Below are positions 51,398-60,252 of a stretch of 64,000 bases of DNA, one piece after another (the first letter of the stretch is position 1; each line of letters begins with the position of its first letter). This stretch comes from M0027 sp021713415 (lineage in GTDB: Bacteria; Pseudomonadota; Gammaproteobacteria; Francisellales; Francisellaceae): NCBI GenBank assembly GCA_021713415.1, contig JAKJJQ010000006.1:25975-89974 (forward strand), given 5' to 3'. A program made the position numbers and the translations under genes. The notes under the pieces were generated by a model. That model worked only from the letters and a program-made list of their open reading frames with translations, ran no database searches and was not told the DNA's origin.

Positions 51398-53089
51398 TTA
51401 AACTTCTAGCATTTTTTCCTTAACAGCCTGTCGTTTAGTTTGTTCAATATTGGAAAAAGGTCTTTCTGGCTCAATTAATAAGCCAGATTGATAACAATAG
51501 CTTATTCTCGACTCATTACCTAAGTTGGATGATCTTCCAAAAATACCATAGCCCTTAATCCAGTTTCGCATTTCCTTTTGAATTTTAAGTTTACTTGTTT
51601 CATCCAGTTGCATTAACTTTACAACAAATTTAGCCGCCTGTTTTTTACCATGATCTCCATGTTTTGTCTCACTTCCAAAACAACCTGAATTTAAATAATC
51701 ATAAGAAGCAGTAATGGCTTTTTGTAAATCTGTATTTCCTATCATTTGCTGCCAACAATTTGAAAAACTAATTTCTGTACTTCCAAATGCTGCAGTAATT
51801 TTTTCTTGATAAAAGATTGAAACTGATTTTTGTAAATTAATACTGTTCTTTAAACTATTCCATTGCCCATTAAAAACAACTGACTTAAAATACAACATTG
51901 AAACACTATCACGTAATAATTCATCATTCTTTAACTCATTAGCTTGAGGATCAATAATTCCTTGTTGCTCTAAAATAACCAAAAAGAATGCTCCATTTTT
52001 AATTTCTGTTGTTAAAGCCTTATTCAATAATGCCTCGGCATTAAAATCTAATATAGATGAGTAACTATCATCTATATGGTATCCTTGATTATCTGAATGT
52101 ATCTGTTCACGATAATCTAATGGCTTTTGCACTAGTGATGAAAGATCACTCGGAACATCAGCTCTTATTCCAAAATCATTAATTGATGCATTTTTCCAGT
52201 AAACTCTTTCAACATATCCCTGATAACTAAATACATTACCATCATCACCCAATGTTTTATGAACCCTTAAGGCATAAGAAATAATTAATTGATCTTCCAA
52301 TTGTAAATCATTTCCATTATCTCGTTGCAGTGTTGATTTAAATAACAATCGCATATAAGAGTCTTGTGATAAATCATGTTGAAATTTAGCTCCATTACCA
52401 TCACTATACCCCAAGCTTTTCGCTTCCACTTGAGAAACTAATGCCAAGTTTGATATTAGTGTTTCTTCTTGAAAAACTTTCATAGCTTCGATCATATGAA
52501 ACTGCTTTCTTTGTACAGCCACATTATTTTTATATTTATTGCCTTCAGCAACTTCTTGAAGTGCTACTACTCCTACACTTTTTGTAACATCTCTATATTC
52601 ACTTGCAAATATGTTTAAATAATTTTTTTTATTATAAAAATTTTTATACTTCTGCATACTATCTTTATCTAGATATTCAAAGAGACCTTCAAGATCCCCA
52701 AGGCTTTTAGAATTTAATATTTGTATAAACTCATTGATTTTATCCCTATCATTATTTTTTGAAAATTCATCTAATTTTTTATTTAACTCTGGAACAACTA
52801 AAGCTTCATGAATATACCCAGCTTTACTTTTAGCATCTAATTCATGCCCTTTCATGAAAGCACCTTCATAGGGACCTTGATTGCGGCGACAGCCACAAAA
52901 TGCCCGCCAATGTGATTCACTATTAGATTTATAAAACCCTCTTAATACATATGCTTCATTTTTATCCTTTGTCAAGGCAAAAACAATAGGGTAGCGTCCC
53001 TTCTGTAAATTTGCTACAGGGATAAATTCTTGCTGAGTTTCTGGTGCTGTTTGAATATCAATTGTTTGCTTAAAATCTCTAAATGGCAT
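51398..53089 (-). CDS. ORFan, candidate effector
   Basis: 563 aa, soluble, no signal peptide or membrane helix and no recognised family. Near the N-terminus, after a beta-rich stretch (RYPIVFALTKDKNEAYVLRG FY), is a Cys-rich FCGCRRNQGPYEGAFMKGHE, and near the C-terminus SGCFGSETKHGDHGKKQAAK, each of which could hold a metal or be catalytic. The rest is mainly helical and charged. Stand-alone on the minus strand with gaps on both sides. Classed with the other candidate effectors only by composition, isolation and strand. Confidence 0.4.
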   Translation of the reverse strand: MPFRDFKQTIDIQTAPETQQEFIPVANLQKGRYPIVFALTKDKNEAYVLRGFYKSNSESHWRAFCGCRRNQGPYEGAFMKGHELDAKSKAGYIHEALVVPELNKKLDEFSKNNDRDKINEFIQILNSKSLGDLEGLFEYLDKDSMQKYKNFYNKKNYLNIFASEYRDVTKSVGVVALQEVAEGNKYKNNVAVQRKQFHMIEAMKVFQEETLISNLALVSQVEAKSLGYSDGNGAKFQHDLSQDSYMRLLFKSTLQRDNGNDLQLEDQLIISYALRVHKTLGDDGNVFSYQGYVERVYWKNASINDFGIRADVPSDLSSLVQKPLDYREQIHSDNQGYHIDDSYSSILDFNAEALLNKALTTEIKNGAFFLVILEQQGIIDPQANELKNDELLRDSVSMLYFKSVVFNGQWNSLKNSINLQKSVSIFYQEKITAAFGSTEISFSNCWQQMIGNTDLQKAITASYDYLNSGCFGSETKHGDHGKKQAAKFVVKLMQLDETSKLKIQKEMRNWIKGYGIFGRSSNLGNESRISYCYQSGLLIEPERPFSNIEQTKRQAVKEKMLEV

Positions 53090-53426
53090 AGCAACCTCCT
53101 AACCTAAATAATCAGAAATACCCAAAATATTGATTGTCAATTTCAGGCTAAAAGAAGCATATAAGTATATTGAAAATAAATTAACTTAAAAAAATCAAAC
53201 ATTTTTCAGTGGCGTTATAGTAGGACTTTTATTCTTTTAAGGCTTTATAAAGACTAACTACAGCTTGAAAATTAATTTTATAGTTAGATTTTTCCTTCGA
53301 ATTTAATCAAATTTTAACTTGCAATTTAAAAGTTTGCCCTAATATTTACCTTATAAGCGGTTTTCTGGTATACTTTATAGCAGGTAAGCTGTATATTTAA
53401 TAATCATCATAACAGGAGAAGCGTCG
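53090..53426. other. 337-bp gap between the ORFan and the Bax-inhibitor-1 gene
   Basis: AT-rich. It contains the divergent promoters of the two genes. A good extended -10 is seen at 53366-53374; apart from this I see no gene, RNA or strong hairpin. Confidence 0.5.
53346..53374 (+). promoter_or_regulatory. extended -10 promoter of the Bax-inhibitor-1 gene
   Basis: TGGTATACT at 53366-53374: TG-N plus the -10 hexamer TATACT. A weak -35 (TTACCT) lies 17 bases upstream at 53346-53351. The transcript would have a leader of about 45 bases with an AGGAGA ribosome site before the ATG at 53427. Confidence 0.5.
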
Positions 53427-54164
53427 ATGTTTAATAAGCCTAACAACGGTTGGGATCCAAATAAGAACCAGTGGAATCAGAATCAAGCACAGGTTAAAAC
53501 AGATTTTCATACTGCTGGCCGTGGTCAGTCTGTACTTTCACAGAATCGTATACTTAGAAGTACTTATATGATGCTATCTGCTACGCTGATATTTAGTGCT
53601 TTAATGTCGTTTATTGCTATGGCAACACAAGCTGCACCGATTAACCCAATATTTACGTTAATTGTTTATTTTGCATTATTATTTGGTATTAGTGCAACTC
53701 GTCGCAGTGTTATGGGTATTGTCTTAACTTTCGCATTAACAGGCTTTTTAGGTTGGACACTAGGCCCGATCCTTAACTTCTACATTGCTGCGTTCAGTAA
53801 TGGTGCTGAGTTAATTATGATGGCTTTAGGTGGCACTGGGTTAATTTTCTTTGGACTTTCTGCACTTGCATTAAACCCAAATAGAAACTTCACCGGTATT
53901 GGCTCATTTTTAGCCATTGGTGCTATTGTCGCATTGGTTGGTATTGTGGTTAATTTATTTTTACAAATGCCTGCTATTTATATGGCATTATCAATATTAA
54001 TCGCATTTATCTCTGGTGGCTATATCTTATGGCAAACTAATATGATTGTACGCGGTGGTGAAACTAACTATATCATGGCAACTGTGACACTTTATATTTC
54101 AATTTTAAATATATTCTTAACACTATTACAGTTCCTTGGCATGTTTATGGGCAACCGTAACTAA
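53427..54164 (+). CDS. Bax inhibitor-1 / YccA family membrane protein
   Basis: 245 aa. A polar, Asn/Gln-rich N-terminal tail of about 40 residues precedes seven hydrophobic helices. RSTYMMLSATLIFSALMSF and the last part ALSILIAFISGGYILWQTNM with ETNYIMATVTLYISILNIF fit the UPF0005/BI-1 family (YccA, YbhL). YccA guards FtsH from over-degrading membrane proteins; the family also acts as a pH-gated calcium leak. Next to tusDC, as yccA is next to tusE in E. coli. Confidence 0.88.
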   Translation: MFNKPNNGWDPNKNQWNQNQAQVKTDFHTAGRGQSVLSQNRILRSTYMMLSATLIFSALMSFIAMATQAAPINPIFTLIVYFALLFGISATRRSVMGIVLTFALTGFLGWTLGPILNFYIAAFSNGAELIMMALGGTGLIFFGLSALALNPNRNFTGIGSFLAIGAIVALVGIVVNLFLQMPAIYMALSILIAFISGGYILWQTNMIVRGGETNYIMATVTLYISILNIFLTLLQFLGMFMGNRN

Positions 54165-54225
54165 TCTTTTTTATATTTCTTTATATAATTTATTCATTCT
54201 AAAATGGAACTTTGGTCTTTAAATT

Positions 54226-54564
54226 ATGATTTTTACACTAATTATTCGATCTCATCCTTTAACAGACCAAGGTAGCCAATCTGCTTATCACTTTGCAAAG
54301 GCACTTTACAGTCAAGGTCATAGAATTCAGTGCGTATTTTTCTACCAAAATGGCGTCTATCATGCACAAAATTACAGTTTACCAGCAGATGAACCAAATA
54401 TGACCCAACGATGGCTACAATTAGCTAAAGAATATAACTTTGAGCTAACCGCATGTACGACAGCCTGTCAAAAGCGTGGTATTACAAACGAATACTTTCC
54501 AGTTGCAGGTCTTGGTCAATTGTCATCGAGTATGTTAGCCTCAGAGCGTGTTATAGAGTTTTAA
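54226..54564 (+). CDS. tusD: sulfur relay protein TusD
   Basis: 112 aa DsrE-fold protein. It accepts persulfide sulfur from TusA and passes it to TusE/MnmA for 2-thiouridine at U34 of tRNA. The sulfur-carrying Cys lies in ELTACTTACQKRGITNEY, and GLGQLSSSMLASERVIEF is the usual C-terminus. The stop overlaps the tusC start (TAATG). MnmE in this window modifies the same base. Confidence 0.88.
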   Translation: MIFTLIIRSHPLTDQGSQSAYHFAKALYSQGHRIQCVFFYQNGVYHAQNYSLPADEPNMTQRWLQLAKEYNFELTACTTACQKRGITNEYFPVAGLGQLSSSMLASERVIEF

Positions 54565-54923
54565 TGATTATGAAAGTATTAAGCGTTATTATTCGATCTA
54601 ATCCTTATCAAAATTATCTTGCTGAGATACAAGACCTTATTCTTTCGCAGTCAGCTTTTTTTGATCATTTAAACATCCTATTTACCCAGCAAGGTGTATT
54701 ACAACTGATTGACCAGCAAAACCCGCCTAAATTAACACATAAGAACTTCTCCAATATCTATAAGACTTTTGGATTATATGATATCGATTCAATCTATGTG
54801 GATGAACAATCTCTAAAGCAGTTTAATATTCAAAGTAATCAACTATTACTTGATGGTAAAATAATTGCAAATGCAGAAATTAAACAAATTCTCGACCAAA
54901 GCAATTTTATTCTAAACTATTGA
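54564..54923 (+). CDS. tusC: sulfur relay protein TusC
   Basis: 119 aa from the ATG at 54564, which shares a base with the tusD stop (a second ATG follows at 54570); the frame is open further up but inside tusD. KVLSVIIRSNPYQNYLAEIQ, FFDHLNILFTQQGVLQLI and FGLYDIDSIYVDEQSLKQF match TusC, and the length equals E. coli TusC. TusB, which completes the TusBCD hexamer, does not follow: the next gene is on the other strand and overlaps by 7 bp. Confidence 0.82.
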   Translation: MIMKVLSVIIRSNPYQNYLAEIQDLILSQSAFFDHLNILFTQQGVLQLIDQQNPPKLTHKNFSNIYKTFGLYDIDSIYVDEQSLKQFNIQSNQLLLDGKIIANAEIKQILDQSNFILNY

Positions 54924-55894
54924 TCAATTGAACAAGAAAACACTGTTAGGAATAAGCGATGAATCTTACTTATTGACTCTATTAACATCACTTCTGATTG
55001 CTGATTTTTATCATATACAAGTAAACCAACATCAATAATTTCTTTTAGCGGCTGCCCTGTTATAGATTCTGTTTTATAGCAATGAATCAAGCTTTGAAAA
55101 ATTTGCCTATTTTTATTATATAATCTCTTTAATTGATCATGATAAAACTTAGCTAAATAATGTATCACTGATAATTCAACCCTAATCTCATGAAGTGAAT
55201 TTTGAATTCTATCTAGCTTTTTCTGACTAAAACTTGCTTTATAAAATCGATATTTAGACAAATCAATCTGCTTTTGAAACTGCATAATCGACTCATTAAA
55301 TCGATTAACATGTTCAAATGAAATTTTTTCATCCTTTGCTAAAGATTCCAAAAGATGCGCTAAATGAGCACTATAGGCTTTTAGTAAATCTTCTATTGAA
55401 ATCTTAATTGTTTGTGCAGTTAATTTTGCTGGGCGAAACATTACTTCAAAACCTATACAAATGATGCCCGCAATAACTGTATCAATCATACGATCAAAAC
55501 CGAATTGCAATGGTGAAGTATCTTGCGGATTAATCATCGCAAAAATAAAAATCACCATGATAGTAATAAAGGCGCAAGCAATGACATAATTACTGATAAT
55601 AAAGTAAGCAACAAAAAATATAATTAACGGTAATACATACAATAACAACTCACTAAACTGCAAAAGAGAAACAAGTAAGATGCCAAATAAAAGCCCAATT
55701 AATGTCCCAAGCATTCGCTCTTTAACACGTATGGCTACTGTGCCTTCTTCAAATGGGCCAAACATAATCATTACCGTCATTGGAATCCAATAGCTTCTCT
55801 CAAGATTAAAAAATAATGAAATCCAAATGGCAAACGCAAAAGCAAGTGAAATCTGTATATATCGAATTAAGGTATAATATTTTAATTCAGACAT
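54917..55894 (-). CDS. FUSC-family membrane protein, second half (pair B)
   Basis: 325 aa. Residues about 10-155 hold six hydrophobic helices with the FUSC signature RSYWIPMTVMIMFGPFEEGT and VKERMLGTLIGLLFG. The C-terminal about 170 residues are a soluble helical domain (DLLKAYSAHLAHLLESLAKD). This is the part that normally forms the second half of a full FUSC exporter. Its start overlaps the end of the upstream FUSC gene by 8 bp. Confidence 0.75.
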   Translation of the reverse strand: MSELKYYTLIRYIQISLAFAFAIWISLFFNLERSYWIPMTVMIMFGPFEEGTVAIRVKERMLGTLIGLLFGILLVSLLQFSELLLYVLPLIIFFVAYFIISNYVIACAFITIMVIFIFAMINPQDTSPLQFGFDRMIDTVIAGIICIGFEVMFRPAKLTAQTIKISIEDLLKAYSAHLAHLLESLAKDEKISFEHVNRFNESIMQFQKQIDLSKYRFYKASFSQKKLDRIQNSLHEIRVELSVIHYLAKFYHDQLKRLYNKNRQIFQSLIHCYKTESITGQPLKEIIDVGLLVYDKNQQSEVMLIESISKIHRLFLTVFSCSIDQ

Positions 55895-56855
55895 GAATTG
55901 ATTTCTCCACGTTATGCTTAATTAATTCATAATTTAAGAAAAACGCTTTAAAGTTTTCTATCATGTTGACCATAGCGTCAATTAAAATGGGTGAGCATAC
56001 ACCCGCTTTAGTTTCAATTCCGCATGAATCTTTCTGTTTTAAGCAATCATTAATTAGATGATGTAATAATACGATTAAATGTTGGTTATTTTCACTTTTT
56101 GCATAAACGAGATGAATAGACAACATAGCAAGACGCAAATGATAAAATGCGCTTTCTAAATCTACTCTTAGTTGATCATTTTCAGGTAATTTTTTAACTA
56201 AATTACTAACGGTTAGGGTATGCTGTGATAATTGATAAAAATGCGCTTTACAAATATTTAATTCATCAAACTGTGTTAAATTTTCTATACCTTCTAATAC
56301 ATGCTGTAAACCTATATAAACCCGTTGTACTTCACGCTCTGGATAAAACCTTGTTAATAAAAAGGCGATTACTGTTACTAGTGTTACATTAATAATCACT
56401 GTATTAACTTGATAAAAACTACCATCAGCTAAATGGGTTAATACCGCAGATAAGGTTAGAACTAGTGAAACATGTAATCGATATAATGGCTTTTTTAAGG
56501 TTCCCAAATACATAAAAAATGCTAAAAATAAGAAAAAGCTAACCGTTCCAATATAGCTAATTGCAAATAAAGTACTGCCAGAAAAACCTAATAAGCTCAT
56601 CGCATATATCATAATCAAAGCTTGATATTTCTCAGCCTTATTCTGATAAAAAGGAATATTACAAAGTAATACCATTAAACAGCCCAAAAGTGCAGGCATA
56701 AAAAAATTATCTAACTGAAAATAAAGATAGATAAAACCATTAATTATAACGGCTAAAACTGTTGCTGAAGCCACATGCAAAATTTCTAAATATGGATCAC
56801 GTTTAGCTTGAAATTGATGAAACCATTGCCTTAGCTTAAGTATCAATTGAAACAT
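55887..56855 (-). CDS. FUSC-family membrane protein, first half (pair B)
   Basis: 322 aa from ATG at 56855 (open upstream to 56903, inside the adaptor gene). MFQLILKLRQWFHQF is followed by helices from about residue 30 to 170 (SATVLAVIINGFIYLYFQLD, FFMPALLGCLMVLLC) and a soluble helical part to the end. It overlaps the HlyD gene by 20 bp and the other half by 8 bp, so three proteins are made in coupled fashion: adaptor, first half, second half. Confidence 0.7.
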   Translation of the reverse strand: MFQLILKLRQWFHQFQAKRDPYLEILHVASATVLAVIINGFIYLYFQLDNFFMPALLGCLMVLLCNIPFYQNKAEKYQALIMIYAMSLLGFSGSTLFAISYIGTVSFFLFLAFFMYLGTLKKPLYRLHVSLVLTLSAVLTHLADGSFYQVNTVIINVTLVTVIAFLLTRFYPEREVQRVYIGLQHVLEGIENLTQFDELNICKAHFYQLSQHTLTVSNLVKKLPENDQLRVDLESAFYHLRLAMLSIHLVYAKSENNQHLIVLLHHLINDCLKQKDSCGIETKAGVCSPILIDAMVNMIENFKAFFLNYELIKHNVEKSIHV

Positions 56856-57831
56856 AGGCACTCGCCCCCATATGCAATGGATAGTTTTTATCTGGTTGAT
56901 CAATTTTAATTAACACAGGAAAGCGTTGTGGTAATAAAATCCACTGATTCTCATTCGGTACTTCTTGTAAATAATTCGTTGGATTAATATATTGACGTGA
57001 AACAGCCCAGTTGGTAGAGACTACTTGCCCATAATAAATTTTACTACCTAAGTACATACGCAATCGAATAGCAACTTTTTGACCAACCTTGACATGCGCC
57101 AAATCTGTTTCTTTAAAGTTTGCTTGAACCCACCAATGATCTGTATCGATAAATGAAAAGATTGGTTTTAATGCGGTGACTGGATAGCCTTTTGAAATGA
57201 ATAAGTTAGTAACAATACCATCTGTTTTAGCATAAACTTTTGTCTCTTTTAGGTGATATTGAGCTAGTTGTAACTCTGCTTGTGCTTGGTCTTTCTTCTG
57301 CTGTAGCTGCTGTAATTTTATTTTAAATAAATCAAGTGCGTTTTTACTAATTTCTAACTTAGATAATTCTGATTGATAACTTAATGATAAATCATCGTAC
57401 TTGGTTTTTGTCACAGCACCCGATTTAACTAATACTTGAGCATGTACATAATCTTCTCTAATTTTGGCAACAATATTTTTTTGTATTTTAATACGCTCTT
57501 TTAAATCTCGTAACTTTAATTGTCCCTCTTGTAGCTCAAACCCTGCAATTGCTAATGCATGTTTTTTGCTATTGACTGCTAATTGATAAGGTGTTGGGTC
57601 AAGTTCAAATAAAAGATCACCAACTTTAACTTTCTGGGCATTTTTGACATAAACCTTCTCAACAACACCAGAGACTTCAGAGGCAATAGGCCTTACATTA
57701 GCAACAACAAAAGCATTATCTGTTATCGGTGAAAAATAGAAATAAAAATAAATACAATAACCAATTAAAAGCGTTAACAATACACCAATAACAAATCGAT
57801 ATTTATTGATAAAACGAACGAATGACTGCAT
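56836..57831 (-). CDS. HlyD-family periplasmic adaptor (pair B)
   Basis: 331 aa from ATG at 57831, with GGAG six bases upstream (seven more codons are open to 57852). N-terminal membrane anchor (FVIGVLLTLLIGYCIYFYFY), lipoyl halves (VRPIASEVSGVVEKVYVKNA with KVGDLLFELD, and VYAKTDGIVTNLFISKGYPV), coiled coil between about 95 and 190, and a barrel (WWVQANFKETDLAHVKVGQK). EmrA/AaeA/YibH type. It leads the three-gene efflux cluster. Confidence 0.85.
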   Translation of the reverse strand: MQSFVRFINKYRFVIGVLLTLLIGYCIYFYFYFSPITDNAFVVANVRPIASEVSGVVEKVYVKNAQKVKVGDLLFELDPTPYQLAVNSKKHALAIAGFELQEGQLKLRDLKERIKIQKNIVAKIREDYVHAQVLVKSGAVTKTKYDDLSLSYQSELSKLEISKNALDLFKIKLQQLQQKKDQAQAELQLAQYHLKETKVYAKTDGIVTNLFISKGYPVTALKPIFSFIDTDHWWVQANFKETDLAHVKVGQKVAIRLRMYLGSKIYYGQVVSTNWAVSRQYINPTNYLQEVPNENQWILLPQRFPVLIKIDQPDKNYPLHMGASAYVSIDT

Positions 57832-57952
57832 AAGAATCTCCGTATAGTACACTTGTGTTTAATCATACAATGTCGTGAAAATTAACTAAAGCATTGCCAA
57901 TGGCATAAGTAAATTATTTTATTTAGCTTTGAAAAATATCGATACTATTTAT

Positions 57953-58927
57953 TTAAGCTATCCAATTTGCAACATCAATTGCCGCATAAGTAATAATAAG
58001 TTTTGCCCCTGCACGCTTTAATCCATAAAGTGTTTCAAGCATAATGGCTTTTTCATCAACCCAACCTTTTTCAGCTGCAGCTTTAACAAGCGCATACTCT
58101 CCACTGATATGGTAAGCAACCATAGGTAAATTGGTTACTTCGCTAACTCGATAAATAATATCCATATAGGCTAGTGCTGGTTTCACCATTAAAAAGTCTG
58201 CACCTTCAATCTCATCAAGAGATGCTTCACGTAATGCTTCTTTTGCATTTCTAAAGTCCATTTGATAGGTCTTTCTGTCTCCTTTAGGTGAAGAATCGCA
58301 GGCAGCACGAAATGGACCATAAAAAGCTGATGCATATTTTACTGCATAGGACATAATTGCAGTATCAACAAAACCTACCTTGTCTAAGCCTTCACGCATC
58401 GCTTGAATCATACCATCGATCATACCACTGGGCGCAACAATATCAGCACCAGCTTGTGCATGAGATATGGCTGTTTTTGCTAATAGTGGTAACGTTTCAT
58501 CATTTAACACAATATCATGATGATGATCATAAATACCACAGTGACCTTCTTCGGTATAGGCACATAAACATACATCGGTAATCACAATTAAATTAGGTGC
58601 TTGTTTTTTTATTGCCTTAATTGCCTGTTGAACAATTCCATCATCACTATAGTTTTCAGATGCATTTTTATCTTTAATTTTTGGAATACCAAATAAAATT
58701 ACAGCTGGGACTTTAGCACTAACAACTTGAGCAATAATTTCATCTAAGCGATCAACAGACCAATGATACTGACCTGGCATTGGTTTGATTTCATTTTTTA
58801 CATTATTACCATGAACAACAAAAATTGGATAAATTAAGTCATTAACTGAAAGCACAGTCTCTGAAACCATGTTGCGTAATGTATGACTACTGCGTAGTCG
58901 TCTTGGCCGCTCTAGTGGAAATACCAT
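57953..58927 (-). CDS. hemB: porphobilinogen synthase (delta-aminolevulinate dehydratase)
   Basis: 324 aa haem-pathway enzyme joining two 5-aminolevulinates. Zinc-site DVCLCAYTEEGHCG with three Cys, so the zinc form; Schiff-base Lys in SPKGDRKTYQMD and in FLMVKPALAYMDI; GADIVAPSGMIDGMIQAMRE. Last gene of a minus-strand run from sspA, 8 bp after yhbY. Confidence 0.96.
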   Translation of the reverse strand: MVFPLERPRRLRSSHTLRNMVSETVLSVNDLIYPIFVVHGNNVKNEIKPMPGQYHWSVDRLDEIIAQVVSAKVPAVILFGIPKIKDKNASENYSDDGIVQQAIKAIKKQAPNLIVITDVCLCAYTEEGHCGIYDHHHDIVLNDETLPLLAKTAISHAQAGADIVAPSGMIDGMIQAMREGLDKVGFVDTAIMSYAVKYASAFYGPFRAACDSSPKGDRKTYQMDFRNAKEALREASLDEIEGADFLMVKPALAYMDIIYRVSEVTNLPMVAYHISGEYALVKAAAEKGWVDEKAIMLETLYGLKRAGAKLIITYAAIDVANWIA

Positions 58928-58935
58928 GATTTTTA

Positions 58936-59226
58936 TTAATCCTTTTTATTCTTTTTCTTCTCTTTGCCTTTACGATATAAAACAACAATACGACCAATTT
59001 GTTGAACTAATTGGCAATGTAGTTTCTCTGTTATCTCCGTAGCAATTAATTTTCTATCATCACGCTCAGCGGCTATTTTTACCTTAATTAATTCATGATG
59101 TTCTAAGGCTTGGTCGATTTCTAATAATACATTCTCAGTTAAACCTTTATCACCAATCCAGATAATTGCATCTAAATGATGTGCTTTTGCTTTTAGTTCT
59201 TGTCTTTGTTTTGGGGTTAATATCAT
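58936..59226 (-). CDS. yhbY: RNA-binding protein YhbY (CRM domain)
   Basis: 96 aa single CRM domain. LTPKQRQELKAKAHHLDAII, then WIGDKGLTENVLLEIDQALE, HHELIKVKIAA and the C-terminal QIGRIVVLYRKG followed by a Lys-rich end. The GxxG loop is here GDKG. It binds pre-50S ribosomal particles in E. coli. Confidence 0.93.
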   Translation of the reverse strand: MILTPKQRQELKAKAHHLDAIIWIGDKGLTENVLLEIDQALEHHELIKVKIAAERDDRKLIATEITEKLHCQLVQQIGRIVVLYRKGKEKKKNKKD

Positions 59227-59268
59227 TAATATTTCCTTTAATTTTCTTAAATAGTGTTAATATTATTT

Positions 59269-60252
59269 CTAATGCGTTTTCAATTCATAATTAAACCAAT
59301 CTTCAAGCCAAAGGGTTTTATTTAAATGAAATCCTTTATAAATTGCTTCATTAAGTTGGTTAAGTTTTTGATAACAGCTCATTAACACATCATACGAATA
59401 AAATTTTGATGCCATCTCAATTTGTTCTATACAATCTTTATGGATAATTGCATCAAACGCACTTAATTTGAGCTTTATTATATCAGTAATCAGTGTATAT
59501 AACCAAAAAACAATTATCTCAAACTGATCATCTTTTATTGACTGAATAAAATCAAATAACTGCTTGCGTGATAATAATAAACTAATTAACTGATCTCTTA
59601 GTTGTAATTGACTAGTATCTTCAATTAATTTTCTAATGATTAAAGGCTTACCATAAGCCATTAACCAAAGTGCTGAAACATCTATATCCGTATTAATCAA
59701 TTGGCCCTGTGACTGTAGCCATTTAACTGTATTATCAAGTGTAATATGAACAACTATTTTTTCACATCGACTGGCTATCGTTGGTAGTAATTGATCTATA
59801 TAATCTGTCTCAAGTAAAAAGAATGTATTCTCTGGTGGTTCTTCAAGTAATTTTAATAAGGCATTTGCAGAAGCCTCATTTAAGCGTTGTAGTTTTTCTA
59901 TGATAATAATGCGCTTACCTTTTTGATTAACACCGACTTTACTATGCGATGTTAAATAAACTCGTGACTTAAGCTCTCTTATCGCATCAACACGAATCAC
60001 CGCATCATCCTTTGCAATCTCAAATACATCAGGATGTACTTGCAGAGAATTCCATAATTGACAGTCTCTACAGTTATTACAAGCAACTAAACTATCATTA
60101 GCATTACAAGTTAACCCTTTCGCTAACTCAACTAATAATGCCTCAATTCCACTACCTGATTTAGCTTGAAATAATAAAGCATGTGATAAGCGGTTTGCTT
60201 TTAGTGCTTTATCTAAGTTTGTGATAACTGATTCAAACCATGGATAAATCAT
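59269..60252 (-). CDS. holB: DNA polymerase III delta-prime subunit
   Basis: 327 aa clamp-loader AAA+ protein. N-terminal P-loop region LLFQAKSGSGIEALLVEL has lost the Walker Lys, as is normal for delta-prime. Zinc module CNANDSLVACNNCRDCQLW, ANALLKLLEEPPENTFFLL and the sensor IASRCEKIV are present. The start overlaps the sohB stop by 4 bp (ATGA). Confidence 0.9.
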   Translation of the reverse strand: MIYPWFESVITNLDKALKANRLSHALLFQAKSGSGIEALLVELAKGLTCNANDSLVACNNCRDCQLWNSLQVHPDVFEIAKDDAVIRVDAIRELKSRVYLTSHSKVGVNQKGKRIIIIEKLQRLNEASANALLKLLEEPPENTFFLLETDYIDQLLPTIASRCEKIVVHITLDNTVKWLQSQGQLINTDIDVSALWLMAYGKPLIIRKLIEDTSQLQLRDQLISLLLSRKQLFDFIQSIKDDQFEIIVFWLYTLITDIIKLKLSAFDAIIHKDCIEQIEMASKFYSYDVLMSCYQKLNQLNEAIYKGFHLNKTLWLEDWFNYELKTH

